A stretch of DNA of 64,000 bases from positions 62,001 through 126,000 of the forward strand of contig NRSV01000025.1 of NCBI GenBank assembly GCA_002286855.1, read 5' to 3'. Each line of letters opens with the position of its first letter. The first letter of the stretch is position 1. Positions 45,319 through 56,230 of this stretch are shown piece after piece. Source of the stretch: Bipolaris cookei. Its lineage: Eukaryota > Ascomycota > Dothideomycetes > Pleosporales > Pleosporaceae. The translations under genes and the position numbers were made by a program. A model generated the notes under the pieces. That model was not told the origin of the DNA and did not search any database. It was given only the letters and a program-made list of their open reading frames with translations.

Positions 45319-45975
45319 TTATGCTCCGTTGAACATCCTCCCCAGCGCAAAATGCATAAAGAATGCAACGATGCTCGCACCCGCGCTCAGCACCTTTAAG
45401 CTTGGGGCTCCCGCAACGATCAAGATTGTGCCACATGACCCCTGTCCAGCTCTTGGTAGATCGGGCCCATTCATGGTGACCGTGGCGCAGAAGCCGCCTT
45501 GCGCAGGGTTTGGTTGGTGGTACACCGTGGTCTGAGGCGGCACAGCATAGACTGTTTGCTGCTGAGGATACACCGTCACAGTAGTGATTTGCGCGACGTT
45601 GACGACTCCTCCACACTGGTTTCCGTTCGGGCAGCAGCCAATCAATCCGTTGGAGTTGGCGGGAACGGCGCATTGGTAATTTGACGGGCAACACCTGGCC
45701 CTGATCAGCAAAGGGACCATTTTTGCACATGCTTCTTCTACTACTTACCAACTAGGATGGTTGACATTACTACAGCTTACTGAGGCGGACGACGGACACC
45801 AATTCTGATCTTGTGCGACGACTTGCTGTCCCTCTGGATTCACAATATACACCGCGCCAGAGAAAGGCGCATTATTTGTGTACTGCTGCGGTATAGCTTC
45901 TGGCTTTGCGATCGGCTCCGCAGTACAAACCGTCAGCGACGACAAGAACAGGCTCCATGGCGTAAGGAATCGCAT
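45319..45975 (-). CDS. Small secreted Cys-rich protein, probably GPI-anchored
   Basis: Minus-strand exons 45975-45749 and 45694-45319 (54-nt intron) give 200 residues. A signal peptide covers about residues 1-19 (MRFLTPWSLFLSSLTVCTA). The mature N-terminus includes WCPSSASVSCSNVNHPSW, then after the splice CCPSNYQCAVPANSNG and IGCCPNGNQCGG: a C-C-CC-C-CC-C pattern of eight cysteines. Two more follow (GGFCATVTMNG, GQGSCGTIL). The hydrophobic C-terminus with small residues (ILIVAGAPSLKVLSAGAS, IVAFFMHFALG) looks like a GPI-anchor signal. It is probably a cell-wall or plasma-membrane surface protein. The cysteine order resembles granulin-like or hydrophobin-like domains, but spacing does not prove either. 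Confidence 0.8.
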
Positions 45976-46776
45976 CGCGCTAACTAGTGAGGGCAGAAGC
46001 TGACAGAAGATGAGAGGGAGTTAATGAATCCTCACAACAACGAAGCGACTATGCGATTTGCTGTAAAATGGTGGGGTTAGTATTGCGACTCGAAAAAAGC
46101 TGGGACTCGAGAAGAAAAGAGTACTGGGAGCCAGCAGTCGTCGGGCACGCACACAGGGCTGCTACCTTGCTTATGAACTGGGCGGACTATGGCCTTGGAA
46201 GCTCTTCAAAGAGCTGGGATAGCTCTGAAGCTTGCTGCATATGGAGCTAGCTGGTAGCGGAAGACAGCATCATGCCGGCGCTGGGTGGGGACGAGCATCA
46301 TCGGCAGCCCTGACTGCATCGCGGATCTAGCACAATATTCAGTGGGCCGATTTCATTGCTTTTTTTGCGGTGGACGACGAAACGGCGGTGTTGAGGTGCG
46401 CTGGTTCTGTCATGGTCGGGTGGATCCTGAATCATGCTTGCCGCCCAACATCTAGAAGGAGAAAGTTGCGTGGCAGGAATAAGGTAGCCAGGGCCCAAAG
46501 CTGACTTTTTGCGATACGAAAAGCCTGGACTGCTCCCTGCAAGTCTGCACAAGCCTCGGGCTTGGGAGCGGCAGTGTCGGATGGTGTGGCATAGTGAGGC
46601 GTATGCATGTCTATGGTAAGCCCATGTGCGCGGATCATCCGGTAAGGTGGGGTTATTAAAGAAGTTTAGTCGTGAACCCAAGAGAATCACGTGATAGAAT
46701 AAACGGGGCGTGTCTCTTTGCGCGTCGCGTGAACCTCGCTTCCATCCCACCTTGGGCATCGTCACCACAATATGAT
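45976..46776. other. Divergent intergenic region between the Cys-rich gene and STN1
   Basis: 0.8 kb with two promoters; minus-strand open frame 46298-46837 has no gene-like features and overlaps the STN1 start. Confidence 0.45.
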
Positions 46777-47602
46777 ATGTCAACGCTCCGGCCGACGCGC
46801 CCCTATCGACTGTATCCTGCTTATTGCTTTGGTGCATCTCTAACTTTCAATACATGGGTGAAGCTCACTATTGCCGATGTGCATGCTCTCCGGTCCGAGA
46901 AGGACTTTGAAGGTGGTAGCCGCCACTATCTGATAACACCCAGCTGTCGCTGAGACATCCGCAGGACAGCGCATCTACTTTTATCATAACCACCCTATTC
47001 GATATGTTCGCATAGTCGGCGCTGTTGTAGCCATCGATGACATCAACCTCAAGTATACGGTCCTCACCATTGATGACGGAAGCGGAGCAAACATCGAGCT
47101 GAAGATTGTGCGGGGGCTCCTAGCCGAGAAGAACCCCGTTGATACCTCCTCACTCACGGAGATTGAAAATGTTGAAGTCATCAGTCGGCTTGGCGTCTTT
47201 GATGTTACAGTAGACAAGCAACCCTTGGACATTGGGTCCGCCCTTAAAGCTAAATGCACCATATCCGAGTTTAGAGGCGTAAAGCAGCTGGAACTGAAAC
47301 GAGTTTCGCTCGTCACAACAACGGATGAAGAGGCGCGCGCCTGGGCAGAGACCGCTGCATTTAAGCAAAAAGTACTGGCCAAGCCATGGCATATATCTTC
47401 AAGCGAGCATAAGACGATCAAACATGATATCAAGACTGAGAAGAAGCGACAGCGGGAATATGAGCGACGCAAGGCAGAGTACGAAGTTAAGAAAGAAGAA
47501 CATAGACTGGCGAGAGAGGCTTACTATAAACAACGAGAAAAGAAGCTCGAGGCTCGGCGCCAGAAAGAGGAGGTTGTGATGAACGCTGGTGCCTTGATAT
47601 GA
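46777..47602 (+). CDS. STN1: Telomere-capping CST complex subunit STN1
   Basis: OB-fold protein that binds TEN1 and protects telomere 3' overhangs. Exons 46777-46912 and 46965-47602 (52-nt intron, GTGGTA donor) give 257 residues. N-terminal Stn1 signature: YRLYPAYCFGASLTFNTWVK, then KDFEGQRIYFYHNHPIRYVR after the splice, and VRIVGAVVAIDDINLKYTVL, DDGSGANIELK within the OB fold. A basic, charged helix ends the protein (KKRQREYERRKAEYEVKKEE). The winged-helix domains of budding-yeast Stn1 are absent, as in many filamentous fungi. Confidence 0.92.
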
Positions 47603-47862
47603 GACATGCGCGGACTACGAAAGTAACGTTGTGATTAAGCCACAAATGTTCCTTTTAGGCTTTATTCACCTGTGGGACGAAGCGCTTCTAACAGCCCTTA
47701 TATTGCTCTTGCTTTATGAGATCCGGGTCGATTCGCCTATAGGCCCACATGTTCTACACACAGTTCTCATTAGCCATAACAGGTTGAAAGCAACTTTTCA
47801 ATCGCGAACAAGCTCCATATCCCAGCGCACTGGCGAGCTTGTTACTTTTATCTCCGCTCATA

Positions 47863-49429
47863 TCAAAGCCTGTCATCCTTCGATAACGACACAATCGGCG
47901 TATTGCTATCTGGCGCCCCCTTAGCCAATTTCAACTCACCAGACTGCAAATGCTGAAACACCTGCTTCGGATCATACTTTTTCGAAATCCGTATCAATCT
48001 CTCTTTATTCTCCTTCCCATAACTTCCAATTGGGTTCTGAAACTCCGTCGCATAATTCAAATACACAAAGTCTTTGTCTGGATTTCTTTTCTGAGCCTTC
48101 GCCTAGATGAGCTTAATTGTATTCGCAATGGCGGCATGAAATCTTGGTTCATCTTCAGATTTAGTCTAGGCAGCATTGAAATTCAGAATGAAGTAGGGAC
48201 CATTGAAGGGATCGATACCGAGGGCGTTTCTGCCGTTCTTTTGCATGGCTCTGATTGCGCTTTTGGTGATGGGTTGGACGGCCATGACGAGTAGAATCTT
48301 TTCGACGTCGGGGATGGCGGCTTCTTGGTTGTGGGATGTATTGGTTATGAAATTGAGCAATTGTCTATCCATCTTCAAGCTGATTTCCCACCATGTTTGG
48401 TAGGCCCCTAGTCCAGGAGCTCCTTCGTTGAGAAGGTTACCTATTCCTGACATTGGGTGAAGACCGGTGGTGTCCTGGACGGCGGTGATATTGTTCCACC
48501 CGGAAAAGAATGAGGCGTTGGCTATTGGTTTGGCGTAGTGCAGGCTTGCGAAGGTGACTTTGCCAATGCCTGGGGCACTAGCGAATGTCTGATGATACCA
48601 GTGTCGTATGTCATGTCAGGGGTCAGCTTATACACCTACAACAATTTGTGCAGCATCTTCATCTTTTACTGATCCTGTCACGGTGAAGTCGTGGATTGCA
48701 TCGAGAACAGTGGGAAAAGAGTTCTCCAAGTAGATGCGCTGGCCTCCCCACGTGTCGCTCAGCGGGAAAGCATCTAGTTTGAAATTTGTCACGATTCCAA
48801 ATTTGTTACCTCCACCTCTCGATGCCCAATATAGATCAGGGTAGGACGACACACTGACACCAATGGGAATGCCCGAAGCAGTCGCTAGCTCGAAAGTTGC
48901 TACGTTATCACACGCCCACCCACGCTTGCTGGCGAAGTGGGAAATGCCGCCTCCTGGAAGAAGACCAGGTACGCCTGTTGGTGCCATCTTCACTAGCTGT
49001 TAGTAAGAAAAACACACGGAATATGACTGGATGAACTTACCCGACCTCCTGTAACACTAAGCCCATCTTTCTCAATCGCAGTATAAACATCAATCCAGCG
49101 AAGCCCCGGCCCAACATCCGCAGTCTGCTTATCAGACGCCACTTCAACTCTCACAAAGTTCTTCGTGAAATCGCAATACCATCTTAAATACTAGAAGAAC
49201 CAGCCCACGCTGCATGACCACCGCCTTTTACTGCAAAGGGGTACTGGTACAATCTTGAGACGAGAACTACAGTGGACATATCCAGTGTTGATTTAGGCTT
49301 AAACACGCATGAGGGACGGAGTGCGCCTTGTTGTGCGGACCAGTATGAGCCTGTGAAGTTGATGTGTGCAGTTGCGTTTTCAGGTAAGACTTGGTCGGGG
49401 TTGAAAAGTGTTGAAAATACTCCGATCAC
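47863..49429 (-). pseudogene. FAD-linked (BBE/PCMH-type) oxidoreductase pseudogene
   Basis: Minus-strand remnant of a secreted-type berberine-bridge-like oxidase. Recognisable parts: AHINFTGSYWSAQQGALRPS and AVKGGGHAAWAGSS (FAD-binding loop), then VGPGLRWIDVYTAIEKDGL, VPGLLPGGGISHFASKRGWA, YWASRGGGNKFGIVTNFKLD, and the C-terminal YLNYATEFQNPIGSYG. Breaks: an in-frame TAA right after the GGGH loop, a 1-nt frameshift a few codons later, and further in-frame stops in the last quarter (after ILNFNAA and after ANTIKLI). A normal intron (GTAAGT...AGCTAG) at about 49040-48990 is still visible. The 5' end, including any signal peptide, is missing where transposon-derived sequence begins. Substrate cannot be inferred. 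Confidence 0.8.
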
Positions 49430-49564
49430 ATGTCATGAGGACGCTAGGTCATATGACTTGGCGCCGCCCTATATCAGCCGAGCTATACATAATTAGCAAT
49501 CTACACACTCAACAACCACTTTTAGCCCCAACAGAACCATCCATTACATAGTCATACTATGGCA

Positions 49565-49591
49565 AAGGACCTAGTTCTAACAGGTTATGAG
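49565..49591 (+). repeat. Copy A of a Copia LTR-end sequence
   Basis: A 27-base sequence ending TTCTAACA followed by GGTTATGAG matches the sequence at 50009-50035 at 25 of 27 positions. TTCTAACA is the 3' end type of fungal Copia LTRs, so this is probably the remnant of a second Copia LTR/PBS junction. Confidence 0.5.
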
Positions 49592-49859
49592 ATCGGGTTA
49601 GCGCAAGCTACTCACGGTTGGAGTCGTCCGGGGAATTGGTCGCCCTCGTAAAGGACGCGCAGGTCCCAAAGATGCAGGGGGTCGTCGCCTTCGTTGGGGT
49701 GTGCAGGCTCTAAAGACACAGTCAACGATTCGTATAAGGAACCAAAAGTCGTGCAACGCGGTTGCATGCAAACTTCACACACCTTCAATTCGACGATATG
49801 CTAGCGATAAACAGCATTCCTACGTCGATACGTCAAGTAGATAGCTACGAGACGAAAGC

Positions 49860-50026
49860 TGTTACTATAGGGTTTTCCTACTACCCCATCCGCCGCGAAC
49901 ACCAAAATTTATGAGATTCTCCCACCCCGCTGACGTCAATGGGGGAGAATAGGAAATGAGACTCTGGGAGAGAAGTCGGGAGAGTGCATAGTGCTGGAGA
50001 GCATTGACAAGGACCTAATTCTAACA
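49860..50026 (+). repeat. Putative 5' LTR of the Copia element
   Basis: 167-bp segment starting TGTTACTATAGG and ending CCTAATTCTAACA, i.e. TG...CA ends with short imperfect inverted termini. It sits just before a GGTTATAAGCC primer-site-like sequence and 190 bp before the gag frame. No matching 3' LTR was found right of the element, so the call rests on termini and position. Confidence 0.5.
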
Positions 50027-50217
50027 GGTTATAAGCCTGGCTGCCAAAACTGACGCTATTGTCTTGACTCACTAGAGTCGCGCAGGACTCAGATTCAGGC
50101 AGGAATCAAACTCACCTACATCTTTTCCACGCTTGAGAATCGACAACGCCTGCATCACCCGCACCGCCTACACCGCCCGCAACCGACACGTGTGAGCTTC
50201 CTCACATCCGAACACAC

Positions 50218-52611
50218 ATGATGGCTGAAGAGAAGGAAGAATGGAAGATTCCCAAGCTCACAGCTGAGAATCATGATGCTTGGTTCCGCCGGAACAAAAT
50301 CAAGCTGAGAGGAAAAAGAGTCTTCTACGTGTGCGAGAAGAGCCTAGAAGAACACTGCCAAATTGCCACGGTTGGAGACCTGTCAGATGCTGTGAAAGGG
50401 CTGGATGTTACAGACAACAAGAATGTCAAGATCCGCATCAATGTTGACAAGAGAGACAAGTACCTGGAGGATGAAACAACCGCAATCGACCTCCTGTTCA
50501 GATCCCTTAGCGACGATGACCAGGCCCTTGTTGACGAGTACGACACTGCCTTCCAGTTCTGGGCTTACTTGCGAAAGAAGTACACCCAAACTGACGCTAC
50601 CGCCGCCAACATGTATATGGCCAAAATCCAAACATTTGCATTCGATTCTGAGAGCACAATTGTTGGATCATGCGAAAAACTGAAGGATTACCGGTGCAAG
50701 CTTGTCTCAGCAGACGCTGACACTAATGGAGCCTACAAAGACTCCGCATTGCTGCTCATCCTTATCAGAGCACTCCCGAAGAGATTTGAGACCACGATTG
50801 ACACTCAACGCCCAGCTCAACCTCACTGTCGAACAAAAGTTGAAGTTCCTGAAAGAGAAGGAGACTCGAAACAAGCAAGATACCAACGAACAAGCTCATC
50901 TAGCATTTCGGAAAAACAACAAGCATATCTCACTCCCTAACCGTCACAAGCAGACTGGTCCGACATCATCATCTGATTCCGAGTCGGACACTAAGTCGGG
51001 TGTTGAGTGCTACCTCTGTGACAGACCTCATTATGTGCGCGACTGTCCCAAGCTCGAGAAAGCCCGACAGCTACTTGAGGAATACGAAGCGAAGAAAAGA
51101 AAGATAAAAAAGATATTAGCCCCTGCAACATCTCCTAAGACTCCTGCAAAGACACCTAAGCTGAAGAGACCTTACAAGAAGGCTGGCAAAGCATATGGGG
51201 CCGAAGAAGTCAGACCAGAATCAGAGCTGGAGACATCGACCAATACCTCAGATTCTGAAGATGAGGAAATCGAGACATACCGTCTCTCCAAAGACATCCT
51301 CAGTAAGGCCTCTCCATCCACCTGGGTCGGCGATACAGGCGTTTCCTCGCACATGTCTGACCAACCCTCACTGTTTAGACGAATGATTGAGATCAAGCGG
51401 AGACGCGTTAGGGTTGGAGGGGGAGAGTTATACGCAGACTGGAAAGGAGAAGCCCAAATGGTATGCAAGGATGGATCTTCGGCATGGCTTTCAGATGTAC
51501 TGCTTGTACCTAACCTTGGGGTCAATTTGTTATCAGGGAGACGTATTTGCGCAGCAAACCTGGAAGGTCGTTTTAATTCGCACACATTACGCTTTAAACG
51601 GGGAAAAAACACGATCATTAAAGCAACCATGAACGACAGCCTTTACGTGGTGGCAAACATTGCAGAAGGATACCAAGAGACAGCATTCCCAAGCACAGAA
51701 CAGCATACGCCAATGAAATCTGATGGAGGAGAGCTTGAGCTTCGAAGAAAAGAGAGATACTTGCTGTATCATAGGCGCTTTGCACATCTGGGACCTGCCA
51801 AGATTGCTAAACTTCATGAAGTCACAACTCTCCAAAAGAAGATTGAGGTGCCAGAAAAGAAGGAAATATGCGAAGTCTGTGCCTTGACGAAGATGAGGAA
51901 CGGTATCCCCAAGCAACTGAGAGACCATAAAGCTGAGAAGCTAGCCCTAGTACAATTCGATGTTGTAGGCCCCTTCCCAACATCCTTGCGAGAAAATCGA
52001 TGGTTTCTCCTTATTGTTGACAGCTATTCGCGGAAGAACTGGGTCATTCCCTTAAAGCACAAGGGGGACGCACAGGAAGAACATAGAATCTGGAAGACCT
52101 TTGTTGAACATTAAACTGGCGAAAAGGTCAAAGCTGCTGGGACTGACAATGCACCGGAACTACTGCAACAAATTGAAGAATGGAGAGTTACACAGGGAAT
52201 GGAAATGCAGTCTACCACAATTACGTCATCTCATCAGAATGGACCAGCTGAGCGAAACATCCAAACCGCGGAAGCCGACATGAGAGCAATTCTAAAGGAT
52301 GCGGACTTTCCAATCGAGTTCTGGGACGAAGCTGTAGAAGCAGATACGTATATGCGAAATCGCACTGATACAGGACCTACAATTGATGGGAAGCGAGCAA
52401 GCCTAGAAGAGGTATTTACAGGAAAAACACCATCAATCGATCGTGTTCGTGTCTGGGTGAGCAAATGCTACTCCTACATCAACCCTAAAACAATTCCAGC
52501 AGATCAACGGCACGACAAGCTCGTGGATCGCGGCAGAGTTGGGTATTCATGGGATACTCTGAGACAAACAAATAGTTCAAGTTCTACTCACCAGAGCTAG
52601 GATACACCTCA
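50218..52611 (+). pseudogene. Copia gag-pol, left part (gag, protease, integrase)
   Basis: Frame from MMAEEKEEWKIPKLTAENHD carries the UBN2-type gag. A -1 frameshift near 50803 (in the TTIDT region) moves coding to the next frame. Then the zinc knuckle CYLCDRPHYVRDC, the aspartic protease site STWVGDTGVSSHMSD, and the integrase zinc-binding part (HRRFAHLGPAKIAKLHEV, CEVCALTKM). The integrase core follows (LALVQFDVVGPFPTSLREN, GTDNAPEL after an in-frame TAA at 52112, HQNGPAERNIQTAEADM with the Glu). A second frameshift near 52540 and a TAG follow. The frame ends at the LINE insertion with YSPELGYT. Confidence 0.85.
52600..52611 (+). repeat. 5' target-site duplication of the LINE
   Basis: GGATACACCTCA, matching GGATATAACTCA at 56231-56242 at 10 of 12 positions; the two copies flank the LINE inside Copia coding sequence. 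Confidence 0.7.
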
Positions 52612-53081
52612 GGCTAGCGCAGCCTTCCACCGCCTTAGCAGGCTAGCAAACTCAAATAAAGGCCTCTCGCCTAGAAAAGTACGAAAGCTCTATCTAGCCT
52701 GCATTACTAACGTAGCAGACTATGGATGCCAAATCTTCTGGAAGGAAGGAACAACAACCCTCAATCAGAGGCAGAAGCTGCAGAATCAGGCCTGCAGGAA
52801 AACCCTAGGATCCTTTAGAACCTCACCTGCTATACCTAGCGAAGTAGAAGCAGCTCTATACCCTCCTAGAGTTAGACTTAACAACGCCCTTCGTCAATAC
52901 GCCTTTAGAGCAAGGAAACTAGCTCCTAACCACCCCCTTAATATTGCTATCTCTAGTAATCAAGGAAAGCAGCTAGAACGTATTACTAAGTCCATATCAA
53001 CAGCTCTATCCACCGATAGTGAGAAGACTAAGCACCACGCGTCCATGCCATGGAGCTCAGAAATCCTCTATAAGACGAATA

Positions 53082-54894
53082 ACGTGGTTCACAAGCGAGC
53101 GAGCGTATCCCCACCAGCGCGTCAACGTTCAAACGAAAACGTAAGATGCCTCAATAACACAACGCCCAATCTACTTATACTGAAGCATATCTACAGCTTG
53201 CTCTTTCTGATATTAATTTTCAACGCGTTCAAAGTAGTTATCGTGCTGCTAGAATATATAATCTTCCTGAATCAGCTCTTAAGCATCGACGCGCCGGGAG
53301 ACGCTTTCGACGCGACTGTGAACCGAATCCAAAGCGCCTGAATAAGCTAGAAGAGGAGGCTATAGTAGAGCGTATTCTCGAAGAGTCTACACGAGGATTT
53401 GCGCCTACAAAGCCTGACGTTCGAGCAATGGCTGATAAACTCCTGCATGAGCGCGCCAGCGACCCTGTTGGCAAGAACTGGGTTGATAACTTTGTTAAGC
53501 GAACCCCTAAGCTCCGTACACGCTGGAGCCGTCCTTATGATCACCAGCGAGCTGCCTGCGAAGATCCAGTAGCTATCCAGCGCTGGTTCGATCTAGTCGA
53601 GGCGACAAAGCAGAAGTGGGGTATCGTAGACGACGATATCTACAACTTTGACGAAACTGGCTTCATGATGGGCAAGATATCATCACAGTTAGTTATCACA
53701 GGCTCAGAAGGATATGGCAAAAAGAAGCGGATACAGCCAGGCAACCGTCAGTGGGTTACTGTAATCCAAGGCGTAGGCGCGTTAGGTCGCCGGCTACCCC
53801 CCTTCGTTATCTTTGCGGGCAAGGTGCTTATCGACGTCTGGTTCAAAGACCTGCCTACTGACTGGGTCCTTGAAGTCAGTCCCAATGGCTGGACGAATAA
53901 TCAGCTTGCTCTTGCCTGGTTAGAGCACTTTGATACCCATACAAAGAGGCATACTGTAGGTGGGTATCGACTGCTCGTTATCGACGGCCACGAGAGCCAC
54001 TGCTCCGTCGATTTTCAGGATCTTTGCAAGGAGAAGAATATTATTATTCTCCGCATGCCTGCCCACTCGTATCACCTGTTGCAGCCTCTTGACGTCGCCT
54101 GCTTCTCGCCGTTGAAGCGCAAGTATGGCGACGTGATCTCGGGCTTGGCACGCAACCGCACCAACTATATTAGCAAGGAGACCTTCCTACCTGCCTTTAG
54201 AACTGCTTTTGAGCAGTCTATCACGAAGGAGAATATCCAAGCTGGCTTTAAAGGCGCTGGTATAGTCCCACATAACCCACAGGCCGTGCTATCGAAGCTT
54301 GATGTGGTGGTGCAGACGCCAAAACAATCACCACAACGGGCAGCTACCTGGGAGGCGCAGACACCACGCAACGCGCGCGAAGTCGAGGCTCAAAGTACTC
54401 TCATTCGACAGAGAGTAAGAAACCGTTCTGGGTCTTCTACAAGCTCTTTAGACGAAAAGATCGCGCAGCTTAGTAAAGGTGCGCAACAGATAGCACATGA
54501 AATGGTGTTACTACGCGAGAAAGTAGGTAGCCTTGAAGCAGCTCTAGATACAGCAACAAAGCACAAGAGCCGCAAGTGGCGATACGTACGGACAGAAGAG
54601 ACTTTTAGTGTTGGCGAGGTACAAGAAGTACTAGCTGAACAGGCAGGTAGTAGTCGTGGTGGTGGTGAGAGTGCGTCAAAGAGGGTGCGAGAAGAGAGGC
54701 GATGCGAGCGTTGCAACCAGACTGGACACAACGTTCGTACCTGTGTAGTTGAAATAGATAGTGCAAGTGATTGTAGCGATTCTGATAATTAATTTGGTAT
54801 ATTGTAATAGTTTATTGATTGTGATAAAAGTGCGTGACAACGTCTCGACGTTGACGCGCTGGTGGGGATACGCTCGCTCGCTTGTGAACCACGT
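53082..54894 (+). mobile_element. Fot1/pogo-type DNA transposon, complete ends
   Basis: 1813-bp element with terminal inverted repeats of about 47 bp (outer end ACGTGGTTCACAAGCGAGCG, mirrored at the right end) flanked by TA duplications at 53080-53081 and 54895-54896. Removing it and one TA rejoins the LINE reading frame exactly (LYKTN-ISKKSK). It inserted into the LINE after the LINE had already landed in Copia. Confidence 0.93.
53146..54792 (+). pseudogene. Pogo/Fot1 transposase with a stop at codon 4
   Basis: DDE-1 superfamily transposase. The first ATG at 53146 reads three codons, then TAA; the same frame continues open to 54792. Visible parts: a CENP-B-like helix-turn-helix region (KHRRAGRRFRRDCEPNPKRL, DNFVKRTPKLRTRWSRPYD), catalytic Asp in YNFDETGFMMGKI, the second in LLVIDGHESHCSVDF, and the third region HLLQPLDVACFSPLKRKYGD. 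A coiled coil and a CCHC knuckle (CERCNQTGHNVRTC) end the protein. A shorter product from the ATG at 53428 (454 residues) lacks much of the DNA-binding domain, so the copy is probably non-autonomous but could still move in trans because its ends are intact. Confidence 0.88.
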
Positions 54895-55741
54895 TATATC
54901 TAAAAAGTCAAAAAAAATTGAAGCAAAATCACACAAGGAACAACTAGAAGACAAATATCTCCTCTCTATCTACTCAGACGCCTCAGCTACGAATAAAGGC
55001 AAGGGTATAGGAGTAGGAGTAGCTTTCTACAAAGGAGCTAGTCTCATAGCTCAGGAAAAAGTCAACATAGGATATAACCAGCTAGTCTACAATGGAGAAC
55101 TAGAAGGCATTACCCTAGGCCTAGAGAAAGCTATCGACCTAGTAGACGACTGTCTAGAAGTTAAAGTATATGCAGACAATCAGGCTGCAATACTTAGACT
55201 TAAAACTGCTTCTGATAACCCAGGACAAGAGTGGCAACTTAGATGTATAAGAGCAGCAAAGAAACTTAAGAAGAAAGGTCTAACACCCACGATCTACTGG
55301 GTACCAGGCCGCGAGGACGTTATAGGAAACGAGAAAGCAGACACGCTAGCAAGGAGGCGATAAAGCTAGATCCTAGCTCTAGTAGGACTAGCTTAGCTGT
55401 TATAGGCACACGAATAAAACAGCTAGGCGAGCGAGAGTGGCTGAGCTCTCTAGAACAATATAGGAGAAAAGCCATCGCTCTGAACCCTAACACCTATGCT
55501 GCAAAGTACAAGTGGAAGACCAGAAAGCAGATCACCACTCCTCCTACTAGTAGAGAGACCTTTGGCGCCTTCTTCCAGCTTAAGCTAGGCCACTGCTACC
55601 TTAGAGATTTTCTCTACAAGTGAGGAAAAGTAGACTCTAAAGTGTGCCCCTGCAACTATAGAGCTACGCAAGACGCTGCACATATCCTCCTTAGCTGCAC
55701 GCTATACAAGGAGGCTAGGACGAAGATGCAAAAGGCTAGCA

Positions 55742-55793
55742 AGCATACTTGGAAACAAGCAAGCAAGCACGCTTGCTTGTTTCCAAGTATGCT
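55742..55793 (+). repeat. Perfect 23-bp inverted repeat with 6-nt loop
   Basis: Arm 55742-55764 (AGCATACTTGGAAACAAGCA...) is exactly complementary to 55771-55793, with loop AAGCAC. It interrupts the LINE C-terminal coding region. Confidence 0.95.
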
Positions 55794-56146
55794 AGCAAGG
55801 ACCCCCTATCGTTAGCTTTCCTACTAGACACGAGCACAGGCATACAGGCTACTATCGCCTTTATTGAGGAAACTAGGGCCGCAACACAGGCCTGGTACAA
55901 AGGAAACCTTGAGAACTAGGGCAACACCTAAACACTAGGTGCCCTCGCCCTACACCCAACCAACCTCCCCCCCCCTCTCTCTTTTCCGTTAAACCCCCTA
56001 CTACCCCCCGTTACACTAGGCTACGAGCCTCACCTCGATTTAGATAGCCCCTCCCCACCTACACCAAATTGATAAACCCACGTAGCTACGTGCAGGCTGA
56101 AGGCCTGCACGTCTTATATAGCCCTCGGGCTGAAACAGGACGTTAG

Positions 56147-56147
56147 T

Positions 56148-56206
<59 letters not shown>

Positions 56207-56230
56207 GTAATAATAACAATAATAATAATA
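56147..56230 (+). repeat. (CAA)n(TAA)n 3' tail of the LINE
   Basis: Trinucleotide tail starting with CAA units and passing into TAA/TAG/AAT units, directly before the 3' target duplication. Simple-repeat tails replace poly-A in many Tad-clade LINEs. Confidence 0.9.

Larger units (their letters stand above)
52612..56230 (+). mobile_element. 5'-truncated Tad-type LINE with nested pogo element
   Basis: Non-LTR retrotransposon fragment. Its 5' end begins inside the reverse-transcriptase ORF (QASAAFHRLSRLANSNKGLS), as expected for 5' truncation. Coding runs 52612-53079 and resumes at 54897 after the pogo element. RNase H: LLSIYSDASATNKGKGIGVG, VYNGELEGITLGLEKAID, VYADNQAAILRL, WVPGREDVIGNEKAD. 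The C-terminal zinc-finger region reads LKLGHCYLRDFLYK, then CPCNYRATQDAAHILLSC. A frameshift near 55348 and a TGA near 55621 show that it is dead. The 3' tail is (CAA)n(TAA)n at 56147-56230. Flanked by a 12-bp target duplication in Copia. Confidence 0.88.
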
